Shown in pieces: positions 38,124 to 47,658 of a stretch of 50,589 nucleotides of DNA. Each line of letters starts with the position of its first letter. Positions within the stretch are counted from its first letter, which is position 1. The translations under genes were made by a program, and so were the position numbers. Source of the stretch: Circinella minor (taxonomy: Eukaryota > Mucoromycota > Mucoromycetes > Mucorales > Lichtheimiaceae); the NCBI GenBank assembly GCA_016758965.1, contig JAEPRB010000271.1, forward strand, positions 1 to 50,589, in the 5' to 3' direction. Below the pieces are notes generated by a model. That model saw only the letters and a program-made list of their open reading frames with translations, made no database searches and was not told the origin of the DNA.

Positions 38124-39118
38124 TCACTTGTTTTCAGTTTTACATCGAGGCCTTTTTTGAATTAAAGTACAAGTGCTTGTGTTTAGCCATGTGAGTGGTG
38201 GCAAATGTTTAAGCGGCTTCAAATTGTTCTTGTCAACTATCATCACTTGTGCCTTTTTTGCTGTAACAGTGGCGATCTCCTATGCATAATATATAATAAT
38301 AATGAAAGGCTCATTTTATTAGTTTTTACCATTTCCAATAATAATGCACAATAAAGAGTATCATTTTCTTGTACCTTGAGTTGTATAACATGAGATAAAA
38401 TAATTGGAATGGAATTAAACTCTTGAAGACTTTTGAAAATACTGCACCATCCTAATTTTATCAACCTATGCATCTTGGAATCCGCCATACCCATTTTATA
38501 TGTTGACATCTCATAACCTTGTACCAACACCCCAGATACAACTGGATCCATTAGGAGGTTTCAAAAATTAAAAAAAAAAAAAAAATTTGAAATCTGCAGA
38601 TTTCGTAGGCTTCAAAAAGTATAAACTGCGTCTCAAGAGACGCAGATTTCAATTTCATTTTTGAAACCCCCTATTACATGACGTTCGACCATAATATTAT
38701 ACATCATTCTCAACTGCTTTGTTGATTTGACATCATCAGATTCCAGTTGCGTGTTTAAATATGGAGCCTTGAATTCCCCTGATACTACTTCATACTTCGA
38801 ATTTCCATTTGCACCTCTAACAAATACGACATAATCAGGTTTATATTGTTTAGCAGCAATCAGTGTATCATTTGCCCTAACAAAATCATAAAAAGTATAG
38901 AACATACAGAGCACGCACATAGGTACAAATATATGTAAGAAGAGAAGGTTTTTTGGGATCTTCTACAAGCACTGAATTATTGTTCTTTTACTTACCAATT
39001 GATTTTAAATAAGAGTTTACTTTCGAATACTGATTCCAACAAGGGTGCAATAGAGTCATGAACAAAGGGGTCCTCAACCGAAGGATCTGGAGGTCCACCA
39101 TGTATGAATTTCGGAGCT
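38124..39118 (-). pseudogene. PD-(D/E)XK nuclease-like gene relic inside the TIR element
   Basis: Coding pieces are joined by good splice sites: 39118-38996, 38876 to the insertion, a part resuming after the insertion to 38375, and 38279-38124 ending in TGA. A possible PD-(D/E)XK core is visible as KPDYVVFV, then GEFKAP about 20 residues later, followed by a Lys/Gln helix (STKQLRMMYNIMV). The downstream part has GYEMSTYKMGMADSK and a helical HVIQLK segment. The frame is broken by a 118-bp insertion (38554-38671). The N-terminus is not identifiable. I associate this layout with repetitive hypothetical proteins of Mucorales, from memory of the family only. Crinkler-like or restriction-endonuclease-like proteins are alternatives. 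Confidence 0.65.
38554..38671. mobile_element. 118-bp TA-flanked miniature element with cloverleaf potential
   Basis: The ends GGAGGTTTCAAAAAT and ATTTTTGAAACCCCC are inverted repeats with one mismatch. TA dinucleotides flank them (38552-38553, 38672-38673). Inside are two perfect palindromic stems: GAAATCTGCAGATTTC, and CTGCGTCTCAAGAGACGCAG with a two-base loop. Removing the element plus one TA leaves the surrounding reading frame open, which supports insertion into a formerly coding sequence. Confidence 0.75.
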
Positions 39119-39434
39119 CTGAATAAGAATGATTGTCAGTACACCAAATTTATGGTTGTATCCATCTAATCGTTGTCAAGTTGTCCGTAACCAATATTTA
39201 AACGATTAATACTCATCAACAAATATTGTTTATCACCAAATAAATAAAATAGTATAATAGAATTAGATGTAAGTTGTTTATTAGCTGCCAAATAATAATT
39301 CACTATGCGCCATTATGATATTACCAGTAATCAAAAATAAATAATTAAGATGCAAAATTGTAATTTGTCATGCGCCGAATTGTAAAAGTTTCCAAGTTGA
39401 AAAAAATCAAGCGCCTAATCATAGGAAAAATTCG

Positions 39435-39900
39435 GTATATAATATACAATATCTCTTATATTTTAGATATATTTATTTTCAATATATGATTTATGATTTA
39501 TTAGTTTTTGTGAAAGAATCTTATTTTTTTTATATATAACTTTGGTTGGTGCCGAAACGTTTTTACGGTTTTCAAAAAAACGGACTATTGTACTTTGATA
39601 GATTACAGTAATCCTATTTACATACGTATTATAACAAAATTTAATATGTATAAATAGTCTCATTGTTAACCACTTTAATTATATTATTTCTTTTTCACGA
39701 TTATTATATAAATGAATTGAATAGCTAGTATTTCACAATCCAATTTACACCTCCAAGAAAGTATATCCATTTTAAACAGATCCAGTGATTTTTTAGCAAT
39801 GTTTATTTTTTTATAATTTAATAAGCAAAAATAAAAAGGATGAAATAATTCATATATTATCCACAATTATACACACACAAAAATATATAATAAATTCTAA
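39435..39900. other. Intergenic region between the TIR element and M20 copy B
   Basis: This is AT-rich 3' flank of M20 copy B. Two minus-strand open frames of 60-66 codons lack similarity or coding composition and are not called. Confidence 0.5.
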
Positions 39901-42150
39901 CTATTCTTGAATTCTCTTTTCTTTTGGTAAAACATTTTCAAATTCTTCATTTGCTTTTTCAAAAAATCCTTTTTCAAGGAACATGTGAGCACTTACCATT
40001 GCTAAACTTTTACTAGCAATGATAGCATCTTCATGTGCTTCAACTGTTCCTACAACTTTTGCAAATTCATGGGTATGAGGAAATGAGTCTGTAGGAACAG
40101 AAAAAAATGGATGTAGTGAAGGAACTAAGACTGATACATTTCCAAAATCTGTGGAACCACCTAATTGAAGAGCTTCTTGTTCTTGCCGGGAAGCAATGGG
40201 TTTGCCTCTACCAAATTGATTATAATAGTGTGTATATGTTTCTGCCATAACGGAATTCTGTGTAACATCTGTAATAAGCAGTTGTTTTTGGTAGTTATTA
40301 GCTTATAGTATCATGTTTGTTATTGTTATAAGTAAAATTACTATGTACAATAGTTTCATTATATAAAAAAACAGTCATACTTACTTTTACACATGCCAGC
40401 ATCACGCCATTTCATTTCAACTGTACATCCAGTGGCCAAGGCTGCTGCTTTAAAACAGTTTTCAACTTTTACCATCAATTCTTCAACTCGGTCTGTACTT
40501 GTCGCTCGAACATAAAGATATGCTGCTGTTCGATCTGGAATAATATTTGGCTATATTATGCAAATACGTAAAATAACATAATTTAGTTTCTTTATTTTTA
40601 TTTTTTATTGTTTACCTTTCTCTTATTTGTTTGATAATTAAACTTACTGCTTTACCACCGTCCGTAATAATACCATGAATTCTGTCAGTACCTAATAATT
40701 GTTGACGAAGTAAACCAATACTGACCCAAGCTTGACATACCTACATAAGACGAAGAAAAGTTAACTTGACATTTTTCTTTTTTTCCATGCTGACATATAA
40801 TATTAAACAATTTTGATCTACTTACTGCGTCAAGTGCGTTTACACCTATAAATACAAATGGTATAGTGAATAGTGTCATGTTCATGTTGATTAATACGTA
40901 GACTTGATATTTATTCCTTAACTTAATATCTAAAACAAAAACAAACCACTCTGTCAAACATACCTTGCCAAGGAGCACCACCTGCATGACTGGGCTATAT
41001 ATATATATTAGTCATCAATTGAAAGTATGTATGTTTTTATTATTTAAACATAAAAAATCAAAAATAAACCATCTATTATTATACCTTTCCGATAAATTCA
41101 ACTTTAACATCTTGAATAGCTGTTCCAGACCAATAAGTCATATTTCCATGATTAGGATGAAGCATACTACATACATCGACATGATCTTGAAATGCTCTTT
41201 TTTTAGCCATATAAATTTTACCATTCAATGGTTCTATTAAAAAAAAAATATTTATGATTATTTATATTTTGAACAGTTTTTTTTTTTTTAAAAAAAAAAT
41301 TCTGTATAGTTAAAATTGAAAATGTGTTATTTATTTACCTTCACTTGGAGTACCAAATAACACAACAGTTCCAGATGCAATTCCTTTTTCCAATAATGCT
41401 TTCATAGCCATAGCATTAGCAATACCAGTTACTATATTATATATTAAAAAGAAACAAAAAAATGTTTAGACAAAAAAAAAGGTATATTGTCATAACACCA
41501 TTTCCTCTTTGTATATATATATATATACATTACCAGCAATTAAATTATGTCCACAAGCATGACCAAGACTTGGAAGAGCATCATATTCAGAACAAAAACC
41601 TACACGAATTCCAGATCCATTTGTATATTTTGCCATAAATGCTGTTTTCATATCAAATGCATGACGAGTAACAGTAAATCCATTCTTTTCCAAATAATTC
41701 GTTAAAATTTCATGAGCATGATCTTCTTGCATACCAACTTCAGGATTTTCGTGTAACTATAATATGGTAATTTATTAAGATTTTTTTTTTTAGTTTATAA
41801 AAGTTGATTCGGTTTTGATTAGAATGGAACTTTTTATTTCATGATAACCATCAATTAAACATAGATGTTAAACGTATTTTTTTTAAAAAAAAAAACGACA
41901 GAGGAAGAGAGAGAGGAACAACAAGGTATTACTTACATCAGTACTAAGGTCTCTTAATTCAGTAGAGATACGATCAATTTCGGCATAAATGACACTTTTT
42001 GCCTCAGTTATTTTCTAAAATAAATAATTATATATATATACTTTAGTCAACATCTTTTAATATACCCCACAGATTTTGTCATGTATTAATGATATATATA
42101 CATGGTATTCTTTTTAAATTACTTACATTGGTATTTGTATCAGTAGTCAT
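39901..42150 (-). CDS. M20-family amidohydrolase/dipeptidase, PM20D2/AbgB-like (copy B)
   Basis: Ten exons: 42150-42127, 42014-41937, 41756-41534, 41431-41339, 41233-41085, 40994-40964, 40845-40826, 40740-40648, 40550-40385, 40268-39901; 414 residues. It is collinear with copy A: same exon 1 length (24 bases), same 20-base exon 7, same phases. The intron that splits the last coding part of copy A (after NVSAL) is absent here, so NVSVLVPSLHPFF reads through. Metal-site motifs SEYDALP, GHACGHN, PSEEPL and PSHAGGAPW are intact, so it is probably an active enzyme. Substrate is unknown, and divergence from copy A suggests possible specialisation. Intron 3 is nearly identical to that of copy A although other introns are not. 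Confidence 0.9.
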
Positions 42151-42279
42151 TTTTTTATATCTAATAAAATCTTTTTAGTGGAGAAAAAAAAAAGGTATTT
42201 TATAAAGAAGAGAACGTTTTAATGTTGTTATAATAGATAATAAATATTTTAATGTCTTTTTCTTCCTTCGCGGCAACGG

Positions 42280-42390
42280 CCGAGTCAAAAAAAAAAACTT
42301 TAAACAATATTTGACTCGGTGAAGATAATCTATTCTAAAAGAGAATAATAGAAAAGTCTATACAAGGTGAAAAAAAAAAAAACTCGCACG
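42280..42390 (-). promoter_or_regulatory. Conserved promoter block of M20 copy B
   Basis: A perfect 10-base inverted repeat, CCGAGTCAAA (42280-42289) and TTTGACTCGG (42310-42319), is followed by the block ACTCGGTGAAGATAA (42314-42328), 164 bases from the start codon. AACTCGCACG lies at 42381-42390. The order and near-identical spacing match copy A, which argues for shared regulation. Confidence 0.55.
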
Positions 42391-43942
42391 GTATATAAGC
42401 AATTATTCATCCTTTTAATGATCAACATCAAACATTTTTTTTTCTTATCAAAAAAAAAAAAACCAAGTTAGATAACTTTTGACGTATATTTGAAAAGAAA
42501 GAATATATATTCAGTGTGTGTAATTATTTACTAATTATTAACGCATTATACTCCAAGATGGATGAAATCGAAAATCTTATTAGCGAGCTTTTTTTTTTTT
42601 TTTTTTTTTGACTCAGATAGTTAAAATTATTTTTTTCCCAAACTCAAAAGGTTTAATTTCAAAAAACCTGGATGACAAGACAGGTACTAAAAGTCGTGCC
42701 ATTCTGCAGTCGTGCCAACATCTTCCCATGACTACGTTTACTTTTATTCCGCTGTGTTCGGTCATTGTTCCTGCCTTACTACCTTGTTCTGCAAGTGTAT
42801 CTTTGCATAAATGATATTTTGTGACATATAACAAAGTTTAAAAAAACAACGTTTTTGTTTTGCTTTGAATAATTTTTAATAGTATGATAGTAGATTAACT
42901 TATCCAACTTATTTTAAAAATAACCATACCGTACATTTATAGTATATATACGTAGAGTATAATTATAACAGAAATTATAAACTACAGTAATACATATATT
43001 TGCCCGAGAAAAAATAATAATACTTGAGTAAAAACAAAACATAACATAAATGATAATCATCACGAAAAAAAAAGTGTGTTTTTATATATAAACTATTTGA
43101 AATTACATTCAGAATCTTAACAGTGTATATATCAAGATAACGTATATTGTGTACTTCCACCAATCAGAAGAACCTCTTCTTTAGGTGAATAAGATTGTAC
43201 AGTAGTAAAAGTATCATATGTCACCATAAAAAGAAGATATCCTATAGTAATAGTAATTGTAGATTATTTATATACGTAGAAAAATAGTGTCACACATAAA
43301 GTATAGGTCCTCTGTATATATTATTTTTATTATCAAGTTTTATTTATACACGTGTATACATGAACTGCGTAGGTGATGATAAAAATACCAAAGCCTTGCA
43401 CGACATTTTACTGTACAGTATTACTGAAAAATGGCACACATACTTAAAAAATACGTAACTTTACAAAAGATGTTACTATTAATAATAGTTTGGAACAGAA
43501 ATATCCCTTTTTTTTTGGCTACGGTTTCTCTAAAGAAAAGGAAAGCTAAAAACCTTCACTTAACAGGATTTTTAAGTTTACATTTCATGAAAAATGATGT
43601 TAATTGTTGTCCCACTAAATATGATGTACTGTATTCACTTCCTTTCGGTGGAGGAATAATAATAAAAAATAGAAGACGTAGTTGGCAAAGAGGGCGACTT
43701 TTAATTACTATAGCCATCTGTTTAAAAGATGGTTTAATTATTACCAATGCATATAATTAAAAATGTATTATCTTTTTTTATCTTGCTTACAAAAGTGTCG
43801 TTTCTTTTTGATGTCTTTTCAAGAATTTTAAACATAATTTATGGGTATATCAGCAATCAGCTCGAATCAAATTATAATTGAGTTTTTATATGGATCCATA
43901 AATATGGCTACCAATTGATGATGACTCCATCTAATATAAATA
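42391..43942. other. Intergenic region with a possible coding relic
   Basis: Most of this is AT-rich. At 42613-42834 (minus) a 73-codon open frame has balanced composition and clearly higher GC than its surroundings, with segments such as GTMTEHSGIKVNVVMGRCWH. No family is recognised, and neighbouring exons are not found, so it may be an exon or transposon relic. A 109-codon plus-strand frame at 43431-43760 is not supported. Confidence 0.35.
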
Positions 43943-44745
43943 CTGTCACCGCTCGCTATAACGATATTCGATATTACGATATTTCGATATAACGATATTT
44001 CGATATAACGATAGGGTTTTGGGTTTCAAGACAGATTAAGCGGGAAAATATCATTAATTTTATATAACGATATCCGATAGGATTTTAGCAAAAATATCGT
44101 TATGTCGAGCAGACAAATAATATCTTTATCTTTTTAAAAAGGAAATAATACTAGTTTGTTGGGTATTTTTTTATGTTCTTACTTTAGTTTTTAAACATTG
44201 TTGTCAAGAGTTTAATCAAATTTATCTTCAAGTATTGTCTTTTCCAAAAAAAGAAAGCCAGTGATATCCTGCTTCTGCCTCTTTCTTATGAAAATCAGAT
44301 TATTTTTTAGGCTAACCAACTATGAAAGTCCACCTTGTTCTTGTCATTTTGCATGGATTTATAAACAATAGACAGTTTCTGATGCTTATCATAATATGAT
44401 ACTCGCATTTTTTTTCTTATATAGGGGATCAGCATTAATTATATGTGACTATGTGGTTGCAATTCAATTAAAATTAATAAGGCAAGGAATATTTAATAAA
44501 GAAAACTGTACAAAGAAAAAAAAGAAATGTTTTATTTTTATAGCTTATTTACAGTATAAATGATATAATGTGCTAGAGTTTTCTTCTTTTTGCAAGACAT
44601 ATTAGATACATGTGAGGTCAAATACATATGGATAGGATTTTACTCGACCATTATAGCTCAGATCAAGAATTCGTTATAACGATTGTTTGATATAACGATG
44701 CCCTTTTGGTCCTACAGGAGGTATCGTTATAGCGAGCGTTGACAG
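43943..44745. mobile_element. 803-bp non-autonomous pogo/Tigger-type DNA transposon (MITE)
   Basis: The ends CTGTCACCGCTCGCTATAAC and, in reverse complement, CTGTCAACGCTCGCTATAAC match at all but one position and continue as GATA. TA dinucleotides flank both sides (43941-43942, 44746-44747), the target preference of Tc1/mariner/pogo elements. Termini built on CGCTATAACGA motifs are, to my knowledge, typical of pogo/Tigger-like families. A 16-base repeat (ACGATATTTCGATATA) is present twice in tandem just inside the left end. The interior has no transposase frame. Confidence 0.8.
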
Positions 44746-45233
44746 TAGTTACAATAAAAACGTTGTTTTGTTACCTAGTCTGGATATATCTTTAGTGCGT
44801 ATGGTATCAAGTTTCAAAAATCAAATCCGTGTATAGGGTAGCAATTTCAATGCAATGATCACCATCATTATTGCATTTGGCAAGGATAATACAAAATAAG
44901 TTTCTTTTATGAATAATATATATCATAAAAAAGATTTATATTTTCCTTTTTGGTTTAAAGATGATGATCTTTTTTCATCATTTATATATTTTTATTTATG
45001 TGATAAATGGAATAATACAAGTTTGAGAAAATAAAATAGAATAAGTAAAATAAATTAATAAATAAAAATGTTTATAAAATCATTATATCTTGGCCATAAC
45101 TAAAGGAAAGTTACATTTTCAAGTGAGATCACAAAGAGATGTTACCGGAGCAACCCTCGATCTTCCTCGAAAAATTACTGGCCTTGTTAGTAACCCCTGG
45201 TATTGCCACGCCAAGTAAGGTCGATCCGTTTCC
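44746..45233. other. Intergenic region before the tandem repeat
   Basis: AT-rich sequence up to 45115, then a GC-richer stretch (45125-45233). The latter may be a diverged outer part of the following repeat or a separate unit. No gene is recognised. Confidence 0.4.
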
Positions 45234-45682
45234 TACAATCCAACTCTGGTCCAAAGGCGTAAAATAATATAAATATACTTTTTAATAATACTACGTACGT
45301 ACCTTTTAAAGCTTTACCGAGGAGATCTCAAAGGATATACTTGATAGACCTTCTACAATCCCACTCTGACCCAGAGGCGTGTGCAGTATCATAATATAAA
45401 TATGTTATTTGAAAAACATCAGGTACCTTTACAAAACTTTACTGAGGAGATGCTAAAAAATCTACTTGATAAACCTACGAGATCCAACTCTGACCCAGAG
45501 ACGTGTGTAGTGTCATAATATCAATATGTTTTCTAAAAAACATCACGTACCGTTAAAAACTTTATCGAGGGGATGCCAAAGGATCCACTTGATATACTAT
45601 AATCCATCTCAGGCTCAAAGGCGCGTGTAGTACCATAACATGGATGTGTTTTCTAAGTAACATCACGTACCTTTGTCTCACC
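45234..45682 (+). repeat. Degenerate ~120-bp tandem repeat, about 3.7 units
   Basis: The landmark ATCCNACTCTG/ATCCATCTCAG occurs at 45238, 45358, 45482 and 45602, giving periods of 120, 124 and 120 bases. Each unit also has a CCAGAGGCGTG-like block, an ATAATATNAATATG block, CATCANGTACC and GAGGNGATGC. The last unit is truncated. Units are less AT-rich than the flanks. No protein frame runs through all units. Confidence 0.85.
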
Positions 45683-45749
45683 TCACAGCCATTTTGTTTA
45701 AGCTATATATACCTATAAAGGACAGTAATTAGTTTGATTTATACAGCGC

Positions 45750-45780
<31 letters not shown>

Positions 45781-47658
45781 TCTCTCTCTCTCATTTACCC
45801 TTATTCACGTACACACACACACACACCGGCACAATACACCACATTATGCCTAGTTTGGTGTCTCTATGCTGCCTCAATCTACACTTTTATAATAATGGTC
45901 AACCACAGGACGTTTCATATATATATATATATATATATTGACAAAAAATAGAGTTAGGAAAACCAACAATGTCAAGACAAATGACTTGCCAAAAAAAAAA
46001 ATAAGCTGATTAGCACGAAGTAATTAAATGAGTTAAGAAAATGGAGGGTATGAAGCAAAAAACAAGAAGAGGCGGCCAAACGAATTGTTCAAAAGAAAGT
46101 AACAATAGGATGTACCTCTTTTTTGCATAAATAAAAAAAAGTCGGGTCTCAAAGCGTGTTACCCAATGAGAAACCCCGCCTTCATAACTACACTGTCAAA
46201 ATTCATAGTTGGGATCATTTCTATATACATATTGTACAAAATTATAATAAAATCAATTATTTAATTTTTTTTCTTTAAACCATACACATGTGTAGTTTTA
46301 TTAGGTCAAAGTTAAAGGGTTGATCATAGGGTAATGTCTAATTGCGTGCTTTTAAGAGATTTATTTACTGTACAGTAGTTAAAAACTTAAAACTGTCACA
46401 ATTAATGCAACAGTCAGACAATTAGTTACCAAAGTAATAGCTGGTATAAAAATAATTGTGGTTATGGTAACAGTTATGTAGACCAAAATTTTTTTTTAAT
46501 AGGTTACCATGGCTTTCAAAGATTTTTGTAACCAATTTTTTTTTTTACTCCATAATACCCTGTGAAGGAGGCCCGTGCGTATGGCGATCTTGTTAGTGAC
46601 TGAGAGTGAATGTAGCCGTAAATAGTAAATATTATGTTTGTTACTCAATAATATATGATAACATCAATAATAATAATAATAGTAATACTGGTACTATACG
46701 TAGTCTCTGATAAACTCAATACTAACCTTTGTGGTGACAGAATTAAAAGGAAGATTATTGAAAGAATTATAGCCTGCATCTTTCGTTGCTTCAGATAAAC
46801 AATAAGACGCAGTATGTATTACGTAAGTATATCAGTCACCTTAGATACAACAAAAACCATGCTGCAGTATTTTATTCTAAGAGGTTCACCTTACTACTGC
46901 AAACAACGCCTTTTTACTATCAAAACTATTTTCTTTTTCTTTATTACTTTTATCATTGAAAAGAAATGTTTACAAAAAAAAGTTATTTTATAATCAATCT
47001 TGTCTATATTCATGGTAAGATACAGGACAAATAATAGATTGTTAAATTCCGTTTTTATGAGGGGAGATAATAGAAGTTTGAGGGTAGATGAGGCAAACGT
47101 TTGTTGTACATATGATAGAAAAATGTGTTTTGCGTTAACAGATGTATCCTTTTTTTTTTTTATGAACAGATTTTTTGAGGGATAAAAATTATACATGCCA
47201 CCTATAAAATTTGACGTCCCTAGATTTCTTTATTTTTAATTATAATTATTATGATGCAACATGGACGTAGCAGTTCATATATTTATAATACTATATAGAA
47301 CTTGGAAACAAGAAGGCTCGGTTAAATTTTGTCCCTTTTTATCTGGTTGTAATAATCTAACAATTGAGTATTTCGTAAATAATATTGAATGTTGATTATT
47401 CATAATTAGCTTATTGACAAATAGGATTAATGTCAGCTATATATGTATATCATCTTGTTATTATAAAACCTTTATATTATATTATCAAGTACTTATTAAA
47501 TAAAAAAAATAATATTCATGTTGTTGAAATGGATGATATATTAAAAAAAAGATGTGATATTACTATTAGATATATATATAAATGGATAATGTTTTTTTTT
47601 TTTTTTTTTTACAAAAAGATGTTTTGTTTAACAGTATGATCATAATTATTATTTAAAT
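45683..47658. other. Intergenic region with microsatellites
   Basis: (CT)n at 45750-45793, (CA)n at 45812-45826 and (TA)n at 45920-45939 are visible. The rest is AT-rich with isolated GC-richer pieces at 46135-46190 and 46560-46620. No gene or structural RNA is recognised; open frames on both strands near 46894-47196 are T-run artefacts. Confidence 0.5.

Larger units (their letters stand above)
37428..39434. mobile_element. 2.0-kb TIR element carrying a decayed nuclease-like gene
   Basis: The left terminus (37428-37679) and the right terminus (39248-39434) are reverse complements over about 165 aligned bases with high identity. The left arm has an extra ~70-90 bases (about 37468-37545). Shared landmarks are TTTTTCCTATGATT at both tips, GGCGCATGACAAATTACAAT and GTGAATTATTATTTGGCAGC. 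GGCGC-type motifs recur inside both arms (left 37447, 37469, 37551; right 39307, 39372, 39411). Short direct repeats GTATA flank the element (37423-37427, 39435-39439). No transposase is recognised; the only internal gene is the minus-strand nuclease-like relic. It sits between the two M20 paralogues. Confidence 0.8.

Noticed and set aside
43431..43760. 109-codon plus-strand open frame
   Set aside because: No start context, splice support or recognisable motif; an overlapping frame exists on the other strand and composition is not convincing.
46380..46520. Possible further MITE with GTTACC/GGTAAC and CTGTCA motifs
   Set aside because: No consistent terminal inverted repeat or target duplication could be delimited.
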